From the NCBI GenBank assembly GCA_032629725.1, contig JAFEVB010000026.1:62001-126000 (forward strand): DNA of 64,000 bases, read 5' to 3'. Position numbers and translations under genes: made by a program. The notes beneath the pieces were generated by a model. That model did not search any database, had not been told where the DNA came from, and worked only from the letters and a program-made list of their open reading frames with translations. Below are positions 1-11,281 of the stretch, in pieces. This DNA is from Gremmenia infestans (Eukaryota > Ascomycota > Leotiomycetes > Helotiales > Hamatocanthoscyphaceae). Positions within the stretch are counted from its first letter, which is position 1. Each line of letters starts with the position of its first letter.

Positions 1-3000
1 GCGAGATAACCCCTAAATTTGAATCTGCAAGTTTGCTTTTGGCGTATTGTAAAGCTGAAACATATCGCTTTTCTAAAGGTAGGTCACAATCGGCACCAGC
101 ATTGATTAACAACTGTACCATGTCCAGCCGACCATATATAGCCGAGCCTTCGAGTGCTGTATTGCCAAACTGGTTCGAGCTTCGAGCATTCACCTCTGCA
201 CCTTTAGAGAGGAGAAGCTGAGCAATCTTGATGTGACCTCCCCGTGAGGCAAACTGAAGAGCTGTCCTGCCATGTATTCTTGATGCTGGTGCATTGATCT
301 CAGCATGGTGATCCAACAGAATCATTACTATGGCCAAATTGCCCCACGCAGAAGCAGCCTGCAGAGCTGTTTGACCACCGTTCTCGGCAGCAGGATCATT
401 TACGTTTGCCCCTAAAGTCAAAAGGCGTAGTACTATGATTTCTTGCGTAGGACCATTAGCGTATCCATCGTAGCCGGCTGCTATCTGTAACGCAGTCTTC
501 CCACTAAAAATGGCTGGGGGCGGTGCATTGACGTCAGCACCACGACTTATGAAAAGCTCAAAGAGACTATCAACCTTATCAATGCCATGAATCAAAAGTA
601 GTTGCAATGGAGTGTAGGCGTCCAGGGATGTGGGGTTAATATCTGCGCCTCTGTCTAGCAGCAAAGATACCATGTCGAAGTCTTTTTGCAAGGCAGCAAT
701 GTGCAATGCTGTTGGCACGCTATAGCTACCATAGGGTGTTTCCGCCACTGTCGATACCAAGTCAACTTCTACCCCGGCATCCAGCAGGATTTCCACGAAA
801 TCGGTCCTTCGGCGGCAAAGCGCTTCGTGGAGAACTGGCACCAGCGTGTCGATATAATTCTGTTCACTGAAGTTCTTGACTTGTCCTACCAAATGTCTGA
901 AAAGGCCAGAATCAATTTTTTCAGAAGCTATTGCCCAGTGTAGAATTGTAGCCCTGGTGGCCCCTGTCGGATATTCACTTTCCAAGTCGTTGAAGCTCCT
1001 CCAAAACTTCCTCTCTTCGTACCAATCGCCGTATTCAATAGGCACCATATCGATCTCTGTTCCCATTTGCAGCAGGTGATAGATATTTGCGACATCGCCT
1101 CGCGTAATCGCCTGCACAAGCTGAACTTTCATGTACCCAAGTCTGACTGAATCTTGATGCCTGATCTCATCGTTTGCGCCTGCAAGCAGCAAACAAGAAA
1201 CGATCCCAGTCCCGTTTTTGCGTGCCCTTGCAGCCTCGAGTATGGTTGCTCCGTAATAGCTAAAGGCAGGAGTGTTGGGGTCAGCGCCAAACTTTAATAA
1301 GACGTTAAGTATAGCAAGATTGTCGGTCTCAACTGCTCTTAGCAGTGCCGTACGTGGATACTCGGATGAACACGTTCCTGGAGCATCGACTGCGGCTCCC
1401 AATTGAAGAAGGAGCTCCACTATGTTGTTGAAGCCAGCATCTACTGCTGCATAGAGAGCTGTCTTTCCGTACTCGCCATGTGCAGGCTCATTGATTGCTG
1501 AGCCAGCTTGGAGAAGCAACTCCACCATTTCGATGTACCCTCTAGCAGTAGCAGCCTGAAGTGCTGTTCCAACGATACGAGGACTTCTGAAACTATCAAA
1601 TGTATCGGACATCCTATGAAAGCTACGACTATCACCGACCGCATTAACATCTGCGCCATGGTCTAGAAGCAGACGAAGAAGATTGACTTGACCAGTGGTC
1701 ACGGCCATTCCTAAAGACTCCCGATCCCCAGGATTGACGCCTGCTCCAACACTTAGCAAATATTGAGTGAGTTCATGATCGCCTCTGCGAATCGCACCTG
1801 TAAGTGCGAACGAGGAATAATCATCTGGATGCACAGCGACTTTCCCACACACATCGGCACCTACGTCCACCAGGACTCGAGCAATTTCCGTCGAAAACTT
1901 TTCATCAACTAGAGCTAGCCTCCAGTGTGCGTGAAGATATTGTCTAGTTTCACCTAGACTCAGGATGAGTTTAACGATTTCTGTATTGCCTGCCCTGATA
2001 GCTTCCTCAAGAGCCTCATCTGAAGTACGAACAAAAACCTGTAGTCCAACGTCTAGATCTAATAGATCCGTTACCAAACGAGTCGAGCTAGTCTTGATAC
2101 CGTATAGAAACAACGCGCGCTGGAATTCCTGAAGAGTTGGAAGTTTCGTCCGTAAAACATTTCCTAGGGCGTCGAAAGGAATGGTCTTGACTATCCAATC
2201 TAAAATAGGACCAGATTCAGAATGTCTAACCAGATTATTGTAATATAGATAAACCACAATCTCTAGAAGGCAAAGAGCTGCGCTAAGTTGTGGTGGACCT
2301 AGGAGGGTCTCCATGATGGATTGGCGTTCTCCCGAATACCTCTCGGGCATATTTTTCAACAGCATTGGAAGCTCCTCTTGAAGCCGTTCATTGGCATCCA
2401 GCTGGTCTTGGTTTCCTGCCTGTGGGATCAACAAGTTGGCAAAAGATTGGTAGAAATGACCGATGTCTTTTTGTTTCAAATCTTGTTCTATAGAATCCTC
2501 GGACTCGAGATTATCGCAACCGTAATCCAGGCTCCATTCAGACTCCGCGATGTCTAACAAAAACAGAGGATTGGAGGGAACTATGGATGGGGATGGAACT
2601 TGGTCGAAGAACTTGCCCTTAAATGATGTATCGGCTAGTGTATATTAGCAAAGCCTGATGTGAAGCCAAATTGGGATCCAAATGACTCACCAAGGTTTAA
2701 AGACCTAAACAGGTCTAGAAACTCGAAATATGGAAGCGTGTCTCCTCCGTTTGCTAATTGACCCGTAGCCGAAAAAATCTGCCGAAAGGACTGTTCCCGC
2801 ATCGCTTGGTGTTGTACTATTACGTTAGAGGGGCGGTGAAGATTGGCAGTGGGTGGATTATCTGAGATGCGTTGGACCTTGGAGCCTGTGGGCTCGATAT
2901 CTATTTGCAAGCTTCGTTTTCGTTTCATCTGGACCGAAGCAGAGATACTTGTGCGGTCATGCAATATATCAGTCGTGAAGCTCGCAGAGGGTGTTGAAGG

Positions 3001-3494
3001 CGGAGTTCGAACTTGAATGTCCGGGATAGGCGGGGGAGTGTCTGGAACTGGAATTCTAGAATTCAGATGAATCCATCATGCAAGCCTATCTATCATGAAC
3101 TTACCTTGAGCAAGCTGAGAGGATAGTGGGACGTTCCTCGAGATTTCCTTTCTGACTTTTGCGTCAGGAACCAGGACGTTGTTAAGGTAGACCTCGCTCT
3201 TTCGGCCTTGATCATGTCGCCGCACGATCGTCTTGTTGACGCTTCGCCATTCGGCGGCAGCGATGTTTTTCCTCCATCCCCAATTCTTGAATTGGGCTAC
3301 GTATTGGTTCTTGCTATTGTTTTGGTCAGTGTACAACTCCTTTGCCTTTTACATTGCGCAACACGAAGAGCTACTTACGAAGCGTTGAAGTTATGAAGAC
3401 TCTTCATCTCCGCCTGAACCTTCTCATATGTCAATTTTTCAGATATCCACAGCTTTTTCAATTCGTCCTGGTAGCGTTCCCAAGGCAAGGCCAT
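1..3494 (-). CDS. Clr5-domain ankyrin-repeat protein (3' end outside window)
   Basis: Large protein running off the left edge. Exons read by splice-frame continuity: 3494-3379, 3313-3105, about 3047-2691 and 2634-1. The first residues (MALPWERYQDELKKLW) followed across intron 1 by KNQYVAQFKNWGWRKN form a Clr5 domain (N-terminal, about residues 4-60), a fungal-specific domain of unknown biochemical role. A Pro-rich linker and a basic patch follow. The rest is a long helical region and then about a dozen ankyrin repeats, recognised by recurring TALxxA, ELLLxxGADVNA-type units from about 1900 down to 60. The last exon stays open for more than 870 codons. Clr5-ankyrin proteins are common in filamentous fungi and probably act in protein-protein interactions; the partner is unknown. 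The ATG at 3494 sits directly before the Clr5 domain; an upstream coding exon cannot be excluded because a CTCAG acceptor-like site lies at about 3523-3527. Confidence 0.85.
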
Positions 3495-4276
3495 GCTTTC
3501 TTCAGGTTCTTGGTGCGAAGAAGTCTGAGCAAGATAAGACGAGCCAGCAAATTAGTAAAGACTAGCAGATATCTGATGGATTCTCAACTGGTCGATGGTA
3601 TTTATTGTCCGAGGGTAAGTTTGTAGAATGATAACAAAGGTTGAGATATGATGTAGCCTCACACCAAAGCTGAAAACGAAAGCCGTTGGCAGGCGCGATG
3701 TCACTCTGTGGTTGCATTTTGTGTCTCGCAATGATTGGCCGATGCCAGAATTTGCCTGCAGAACCCCTAGTTCAGAACGCCCGGCTCAGCCTCCAAGCCC
3801 CATTACCGTATGGGAAGTGGGTTGTGACAGAAATTCGATGATTGGATCTTTCCGAAATGTTACCTGTCGACACAGGTCGATTGACGACGGGGTCAGGCTT
3901 CTGGGCTCACTCACTCTACATTCGGAGACCGTAATTGGAGGGCTCCATAATTTGGTAACACAAGGCAAACAATACAAGCGAGTCCTCGAGAATGAGCTCA
4001 CAGTCGTCAGACTCGTAAGCCATGTTGATTGGATCTTTCCGAAATTTTCTCTGTCAAAGCAGGAGGATTGACGACGGGGTCAGGCTCCTGGGCTCACTCT
4101 ACATCCGGAGACCTGTAATTGGAAGATTCCATAATTTGGTAACACACGGTGGATACGACAAGCGAGTCCTTGAAGATAATGTCACAGGGAGACTTATTAC
4201 TTATAAGCCCAAGTCGACCGCAAGGAAATGAAATTTATATGTAGCTATCCAAAAGCAAGCAAAGAAACGACCGGAA
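3495..4276. repeat. Two-copy tandem repeat in intergenic DNA
   Basis: Intergenic DNA upstream of the ankyrin gene. It holds a direct duplication: copy 1 starts at 3841 and copy 2 at 4028 (period 187 bp), each about 175 bp. Both begin attggatctttccgaaat and share attgacgacggggtcaggct, a ctgggctcactc block, a ccataatttggtaacaca block and an aagcgagtcct block, with small indels and substitutions between. Neither copy keeps a convincing open reading frame, so this looks like an old local duplication rather than a gene. Confidence 0.85.
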
Positions 4277-4606
4277 ATGGCAGTCTCAACGGAAGCACTC
4301 GTTGGGATTTTGACTTTAATAGTCACCCTTCCTCCAACGCTCCTGCTAGTTTGGCAATACCTGCAGCGGGGAGCGCTTTCCCAGAGAGGCATGAGTAAGT
4401 CAACACCACCACCAGCAGCTTTTTCTCTTTCCACCACCACGCTTTTCTCCTAGAGATCCAAATAAAACACCGCTAATCAAGCTGCAGCAGACAACAGACA
4501 GGAACAACTGCCCGGCTTCTTTTCCCCTTTTCATATCTACCATCACCACCAAGTGGTCCTCATGACCGAGCCGAATACAATATGGACGCCCTCAAATCTA
4601 AGGTGA
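4277..4606 (+). CDS. Possible small single-pass membrane protein
   Basis: Tentative two-exon gene: exon 1 4277-4394, a consensus GTAAGT donor at 4395, a GCTAATC branch point at about 4471, an acceptor at 4487 and exon 2 4488-4606, giving about 78 residues. Residues 5-27 (EALVGILTLIVTLPPTLLVW) form one hydrophobic segment followed by a basic, polar tail. Read without splicing, the frame stops after 57 codons and still keeps the membrane segment. Short proteins of this shape are frequent in fungal genomes but have no assigned function. An overlapping alternative is a start at 4582 (MDALKSK, then a GTGAGA donor at 4603). Expression data would be needed to choose. Confidence 0.35.
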
Positions 4607-5917
4607 GATTGAACCAGCAATTGTATTCTGAACTTGGAACTGACGATGACTTGCCCAGAGAACCGATAGCGAATCAGGAAAATACGCACCGAGACTTTCG
4701 ACGATAGCTTTGCTAGGATTTCTCCAGCAATAATGGGATAATGGAATGATATTCGCAGGCGTCGGGAAAGGCACGGAATCGGAACGACTGGATGAGCCTT
4801 ATCTACAGAAGGAAAAGAAGGCCGTTTGGGAGTTTTGGGCATCTCTGTAAGGTCATGTGACGTGTAGTCTGGCTCTCTTATAAAAGCGCCTTGCTACTTG
4901 ACGCTTTTTACATAGACTGTGGACTTGGAGTTTTGATGTAGGCACTTGCCGGTGTGAAGTTCAAGGAGATATCATTGCATTTTATTAATCACTTACCCCA
5001 CCACCAAACGTGTAGGATCTAGCTTTACATGTACATATAGTAGAGCTAATTGTAACAAATACAAGAAATAATGGCCACGATTTTTATTTAGGCGTACCTA
5101 GTTGCACACTGTGTCTGAGAGAAGCAGCCACTAAGCCTTTCAGGGTAGTGTGTGAAGGCAAATAAGAAAACAAATTACAAAACACGTGCATGCTAAAAGC
5201 ATCGAGCTACCGAAACAAATTAAACAATACACATACAAGTAAGCAAAACATCAACGAGGAAATGTAGATGTATTACTCGCTAGTAAATGAATTGAAGAGT
5301 AAAGAGAGCGTCATGTGACTCTCGGGCCACATGCTTCATAATAGGAAGATACCACCAGAACAAAAGAATGGGAAGCAATGTCAGCGTCTCCCCGCCATAT
5401 TATTACGGGAATAAGAAAATGCAAATGAAAATCCACCAGCGCAGAAATCAACTGCTTGAAAAATCCAAGCCTTTACTCCTAGGGTGTTCTTCAAATCAGG
5501 CAAATATAAAGGGTATTTTTACACCAAGATAGTACCTTACATACCGTACTTTCTACCCTCTTTCTTACATATAGGGAAAAGGTATATTCCGATAAAAGTA
5601 AAAAGAAGTTCAGTGGAATAATTACAATAACGATACAATTCAGGATTCATACCACCAGTACCACTGCTCGCCCCACGATGCACTAGCAAGGGACGAAGAC
5701 AAGATATTAAAAGGAGAAAAACAATAGAAAGAAATGCGATTACATGATTATTATTACACGTCTATATACTTATCTCACTCCTCTCCGGAGTATTATTGCA
5801 TAAACCCAAAATATACACCAAAACTTCAAAAATAAAAACCAAAAACACAACGCTCCGAGCCTCCAAACGCCTCTCATCACAATCGCAAACTTTGTACCCA
5901 AAAACACACCTCACCAA
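4607..5917. other. AT-rich intergenic region
   Basis: About 1.3 kb without a supportable gene. A good TATA box (TATAAAAG, 4879-4886) lies on the plus strand, but no long open frame follows it. The right part (about 5500-5917) is A/T-rich and probably includes the 3' UTR and polyadenylation signals of the monooxygenase that ends at 5918. Confidence 0.5.
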
Positions 5918-7408
5918 TTAATTAACCTTCTTACTCGCAGAATCAGCAGCAGAAGTAAACTCCAAGCCCCCCGTCAAATTCCCATACGACGCGGCCCAAT
6001 AATCAACAAAATAGTTATTCCTCGGCAACCAAGGCTTCCTATCCCCCGCACTCGGCAAATCCCCCTTTGCTTTCTCCACATACGTACTATTCAAATTAAG
6101 CAAATTTTGCTTCTTCATCCCCAAATCCCCAACCCTCGGCAAAGCGCTACTAAATCCATTCTTGCGCATGTATTTTAGTAACCGTATAACGAGTTTCGCG
6201 GCCGCGTCTGCGCCTAGCGTCCAAGATGCATTCGCGTACCCGATCACGAGAGCTGCGTTGGGGACGTCGGATAGCATGGTGGAATTCCAGGCGAATGTCG
6301 AGGGGAGAGACAGCGGGGTGCCGTCGCGGGAGAGGGTAGCCCCGCCGGCGAGTTGCATTTTCAGGCCGGTGGCTGTGATGATTATGTCTGCGTCGATGAC
6401 CTTGCCTCCCACCGTCTCAATCCCAGTCTCCGTAACCCTTTCAATAGTATCCGTCACCACATCCGAACTCCCGTTGCGAAGCGATTCATAGAAATCGCCA
6501 TCGGGACAGACGCATAGACGCTGTTCCCAGGGATTGTAGCGTGGGTTGAAGTCGGGGTCGATGGACATTGAGGGTGGGAGTTCGGCTTTCACGCGTTTGT
6601 GGATTATTCTCCGCGCGGCTTCTGGGAACGCGCTGCAGAATTTGGAGAAGAGGAAGGGTAGGACAAGGAATCTGTAGCGCACGATGCGGTTTGCGATCCA
6701 GCTGGGGAAGACTTTGCGGAGGAATGTTCCTACAGGGTCGACGGATGGTCTGCTTAGGATGTATGTTGGGGATCGTTGAAGCATCGTTACATGCTTAGCA
6801 GTTCGAGCGAGGATTGGGAGGAGCGTGACTGCAGTGGCCCCACTGCCAATTATGATGATCTGCCTTTTGGAGTAGTCCAGATCTTCTGGCCAGAACTGAG
6901 GGTGTATTCTTGTGCCCTTGAAGTTCTCGATTCCGGGTATGGTGGTCTTCAGCGGCTCATTATAATCGTAGTAGCCAGTGCTAAAGATAATGAAACGAGC
7001 TTTGTAAAGCTTCTCCTCTCCATTACTATCAACCAACATATTCCAGTTCTGCTCCTCGGTAGACCAGTCTGCAGAAAGCATCTTATTCCCAAATCTAATC
7101 TTCTTATCAATGCCGAACTCCTCAGCGGATTCTCGAATGTAATTCCGTATCGCCTCTCCTGCAGCAATCGCTCTGTCTTCCATCCACGGACGCCATGGGA
7201 ATCCGAATGTGTGTAGGTCTGAATCCGATCGAATGCCTGGGTAGCGGAAGAGATCCCACGTCCCCCCAATTGCGTCGCGGGACTCGAGGACTGTGTAGGT
7301 GTATCCCGGAAGCTCAGTCTGGATTCGATATGCAGAATTGATGCCAGAGAGACCGGCGCCAACTATCATGACATCGAAGCTCTCGCTAGCAGTCGCAATG
7401 GAACCCAT
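5918..7408 (-). CDS. Baeyer-Villiger-type FAD/NADPH monooxygenase
   Basis: Intronless gene for a 496-residue flavoprotein of the class B monooxygenase family, which uses FAD and NADPH to insert oxygen into ketones or hydroxylate small molecules. The N-terminal Rossmann fold has the FAD motif VGAGLSG about 17 residues from the start, followed by the ESRDAIGGTWDLFRYPGIRS block. The family fingerprint FxGxxxHxxxWP is present as FKGTRIHPQFWP, and the second (NADPH) Rossmann motif is IIGSGATAV. The open frame extends 34 codons upstream, but the ATG at 7408 (MGSIATAS) is chosen because it directly precedes the FAD fold. No signal peptide or clear C-terminal anchor is seen, so it is likely cytosolic. 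The substrate cannot be read from sequence. It lies alone between the peptidase gene and an empty region, so there is no sign of a biosynthetic cluster. Confidence 0.9.
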   Translation of the reverse strand: MGSIATASESFDVMIVGAGLSGINSAYRIQTELPGYTYTVLESRDAIGGTWDLFRYPGIRSDSDLHTFGFPWRPWMEDRAIAAGEAIRNYIRESAEEFGIDKKIRFGNKMLSADWSTEEQNWNMLVDSNGEEKLYKARFIIFSTGYYDYNEPLKTTIPGIENFKGTRIHPQFWPEDLDYSKRQIIIIGSGATAVTLLPILARTAKHVTMLQRSPTYILSRPSVDPVGTFLRKVFPSWIANRIVRYRFLVLPFLFSKFCSAFPEAARRIIHKRVKAELPPSMSIDPDFNPRYNPWEQRLCVCPDGDFYESLRNGSSDVVTDTIERVTETGIETVGGKVIDADIIITATGLKMQLAGGATLSRDGTPLSLPSTFAWNSTMLSDVPNAALVIGYANASWTLGADAAAKLVIRLLKYMRKNGFSSALPRVGDLGMKKQNLLNLNSTYVEKAKGDLPSAGDRKPWLPRNNYFVDYWAASYGNLTGGLEFTSAADSASKKVN

Positions 7409-7947
7409 ATTGTTTCTTTGGAAAGACTTCGGGAGCAAGAATAACAATACGATAATAATCAAGTTGTCGCAAGAAAGAAAACAGAAAGGACGTGGTCTAT
7501 CTATTCCCAAAACTCCAAAAAGCTACCGTAGTCAAAGAGAGTTCGAATAGCGGAGAGGCCTCGGTTCTTCATCAAAAGAGGAGAGGGTTTCAATTCACGG
7601 CGCCAAGGGAAATGATGATATGCACGTCGCGATAAGGATAGTGAACTTTCTTCAGCTACACAAGGACACGAGACACGGTAACACGCCACCGCGTCTTAAG
7701 CCGAGGCTTAAGATGAAAGCCCCACTAGACTCGGTAGGGAATGGAGATTACTTCGGATTTAGCTGAAGCTGTCGGATATATACACGTGACCAAGCCCTTC
7801 TTCTCACTTTAGATATCAATTATCTCAGTAGGTCTAACTGGTCATTGATGGTGTTGCAGGATTGTATTAATTCCCGCTTCAGTGACCTCTACGGCGTTGT
7901 AGGTTTTCTTCATCTCTTATTATTTCCAGAAGCGTCTCCCCCTTCAT
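7409..7947. promoter_or_regulatory. Upstream region of the monooxygenase gene
   Basis: Spacer of about 540 bp between the monooxygenase start and the 3' end of the peptidase gene, both on the minus strand. It holds a palindromic E-box CACGTG (7783-7788) next to a GATATATAC stretch. The E-box is a known bHLH binding motif; its use here is inference. Confidence 0.35.
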
Positions 7948-10028
7948 CTAAAATTGTAACACCAGCTCCTTCAATTTCTGAAAGTTAGGGGTTCCGAGCC
8001 CAGTCACAGGATCCCACCCTACAGTCGAATTCCAACTCGCATACGGGATGATACTGGCACCTGGTACAGTCGCCCCAGTCTGTGCGTTGATGCCAGTGCA
8101 ACCAACTGATCCACCCCCCGTGATATCGTTCAAGGTCTTGACACCAATGTCATATAAAAGGGGGTTGATGAAGCCTAGAGCGTTTTTGCCGGCACGAAGA
8201 CGGGCATCGTTCAGGAGACCGATAATGCCTGCTACGACAGGAGCAGCGGCGGAAGTTCCACCTGATGGCGAAGGCGTACCATCGTAAATGACGTTGTAGT
8301 CAGGGGTTAAAGAGTGAGCCGAGATATCAGGGAAACCGCGGCCTTTGAAATTTGTAAACGGTTCGTAGTAACTCTTGGTCGCATTCGATATGTGGTTGTT
8401 GAGGTAGTCCTGGACTGCACCTTCTTGATACCAGGCCCTCGAGAAGTAGTTGCTGAAGCCGCCAGAGCCGGCATCCCAAGCGACTTCTGGAGTCACGGCT
8501 TGTGTGCCTCCAACTGAGAGGAGATAAGGGCAGGTACCTATACGTCAAGATCTCGAAGTCAGTATTGTCTGATATGGTAGATTTGGGAGCTGGAATAATA
8601 TTCTATGAACATTGAGACAATGTTTCTAGAGTCGACTCCGCTGATCAGATGCTCAAGGCATAGAAAATTTCTGAAAATGACATACCTGGGAATGTAGGCG
8701 TGAATTGTGGAGTCTTCTTTCCATCGTTAGACTGGCAAGGGGACCCTACGCCGGTATCACCGGAAGATTCGAGAACAGTGATACCACGCAGACCGAGCAT
8801 GCCGATCATGTTGCAGGCACGGATTGCGTATGATTTTGGAACTGTCTGCTCATCATCACCGTAGGAGTTAGAGATGACCTGAGGAAGGTCGCAATTCTTT
8901 TGTTTGAGCAGGTATTGATAGTAAGGGATGTAGGGTTCATTCTCGTTATCTGCTGCCGTGGGTTCATCCAAATTAGGAACAAATGGAGGTGAACCACCTG
9001 TGATGAATTCCACGACAGGTAGAGGATGGCTAACACCAATGATGTTCTGTACGTCGAGGTTAGCTTCGCCGATCTGGGCCGTTGTCGTATTTTGATCGTT
9101 TGTTGCGTTGTTGATGAGAACCACCGAAAAGTTCTGCGTAGGGATGTTGTAGAGCTTCTCGTATGCGAAGAGGTCTGCGTAGAGAGCAGACTGGTTCAAG
9201 AAGCTGCCGAATCCAACCACACTTCCTGAATTCGCATCCGGGGTGTAATTGCCCACACTGTATAGTTCCTTGATACATGATGGAGTGATTGATGTCTGGC
9301 AGGAAGCTGTAATGTCGCGCTTGCTGGGCGCATCCTTCTTCGTCTTTGTGAATTCCGGCTTGGCGTATCTCGGCATGTTAGCAGCGGTCTTCCCTAGATA
9401 CGTGGTTGGCGTGACTAATCGTGGTCAGTGTTACACATTCAAGGGTAGAAGGCGGGGCATTTCGGGAGTCTGCAGGTTTGTGCCAGGAGAAGCATGTCTC
9501 AACCTCAACGCCTTGAAAGCAGATTGCATTTAGAGAGGAATTGAGCCACATACTCAAGTCCACGTAGGAGCCAATATCATCAGGAACAGAATACTGCGTC
9601 GTTCGTATCTTCTGAACACCACTGTTCGAGTAGGTCTTGAAAGTTGTGTTGAGCAGCTCATTAGCCTTTGACACGGTTGTGGCAAACGTGACCCAATGTC
9701 CATCACTCTGTACCTGGCCAACACCAGCATTCGTAAGCCACGATTGGACTGCCGTATTTGCCTCTTCGGTGGGGGCGAAGAGAGAGTTCACGTCGTCGAC
9801 GTCGAGATGCTGTCCGTACTCGGCATTCCCGGGCGTTGAAACAGCGAGCAATTTGGATTCCAATTGATCGATATTTTGCTGTGCCAGACCAACTGACAAA
9901 GTCAAGATTTGATCGTCGGCTGGTGTTGCGACTTCACTCCATCCAAGGGGGAGGGCAGCAAGTTGCTCGTGAACAGCAGCGAGGGTGGGAGACAGCAATG
10001 CTGCGAATACTGCGATATTGGAAAGCAT
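7948..10028 (-). CDS. Secreted sedolisin / tripeptidyl-peptidase (S53)
   Basis: Three exons: 10028-9554, 9414-8686 and 8537-7948 (597 residues), with GTATGT donors and TTAG/ATAG acceptors. The ATG at 10028 gives a clear signal peptide (MLSNIAVFAALLSPTLAA). The pro-domain (about 20-180) is the S53 activation domain, ending near VDLITPTTYLG. The peptidase domain carries the sedolisin catalytic Glu and Asp in GEANLDVQ, the oxyanion Asp region in SSGDTGVGSPC, the FPGTCPYLLSVGGT block, the nucleophile Ser in SGGTSAAAP, and the calcium-site region WDPVTGLGTP at the C terminus. Sedolisins are acid-active secreted endo- or tripeptidyl-peptidases used for extracellular protein digestion. All key residues are present, so it looks functional. 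Substitution of the usual SCPY by TCPY is minor. Confidence 0.93.
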
Positions 10029-11203
10029 GGTGAGGCTCGTCGAGGTGCTGAGAAGGGAATTGATGCTCGACAAGAGTGAGGAGGGGGAAAAGAGAAGACA
10101 GGGAGGCAGAGCTCCTATCTAGGTATGAAAGGATAATTCGAGTCTGGTGGAATGGTGGATGGAATTGGAGCTCTGCCTGTCCTGCACGAGCTTCCCCATC
10201 TTGACAGTTGCAGTATCTCGGACCTGCATATTCAATCAAAAGTAGCAGTACTGGTGGTGCAGTGGCAGGGATGATCAAGGAAATGTGATATGCGCATCCC
10301 TTTCTAAGTGGTCGTAATCTTATACATGAATGCATGTCGCCTTACACTTAATTACTTCCGGCAGCTGCACCTTGTGGCCAAAGCTTGTTCATCCTACCGC
10401 CTCTTGCCTATCTAGGCCTAGTTGAGGTCGTACTAGGTGGTTCAACATGCAACACGCCTGCCTGTTTGTATTTGATTGGTAACGGCATCTGGAAGGACTT
10501 TTTCCCGGAAGGGTAAAGTCGAAAACTTTATTTGGTAGAACATGGCATGCATCAGGATATTGGTTCTGACAACAGTGGGCATAAATGACGATGTGAAGAA
10601 TGAATGGAAAATACTTATTTGTATGAGACGTTTGAAAAATGTGAGTTATATCCAAGGAATGGTTTTCTGGTCAATTCTTTTGAATACCTCTTTTCCTTGG
10701 AGTGGGTTCCACGTGGATTCTTTGGGATGGGCATGCATGTCGCCTTTGTTTATTCCTGGTGCCGTCAAGTTAGCTGCCACTACTCGTACGTATAAAATAA
10801 TTCTCAGTTAGTCTTTCGCAGTTCCCCGACCCAGCTCATTTTCACCCCTTACCCAGATGCAGTCATCACCATGGGCGGGATTGTCCTATGCAGACTCTTT
10901 CGGGTAACATTTGAATGTCCCACGTCAAATAGAAGTTGGAATAATAACCGCTTGAGCATTTTCAATAAAGACGTTTTATCGATTTGACAGCCCTCTTATA
11001 TCAGCAAAGACTTCAGCTCTCCAACCTCGAACTTTCAAGCATCTTTCCCACCTAGGGCTCTTAGCCTCTAGCCCATCTCTCCAGCCTTTGCCAAATCGCG
11101 AGGACTATACCTATAATCCAAAGGAATCGAGCTCGAAGCTTGATATGTCCCGACAGAGGCGTTCGCCCTATCATCCCAAACACGGCACAACAGGCAAGCC
11201 CAA
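10029..11203. other. Intergenic region
   Basis: About 1.2 kb separating the peptidase promoter from the 3' end of the transporter. No frame here shows a recognisable domain. Nothing else stands out. Confidence 0.5.
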
Positions 11204-11245
11204 TCAACGCTCAGTGAACATTTCTCTCTCCATCAACCCCACCTG

Positions 11246-11281
<36 letters not shown>

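Noticed and set aside
4879..4886. TATA box TATAAAAG on the plus strand
   Set aside because: No coding frame follows; may belong to an unannotated non-coding transcript, but there is no support.
10029..10073. Upstream extension of the sedolisin frame to 10073
   Set aside because: That codon is TTG; the ATG at 10028 directly starts a clean signal peptide.
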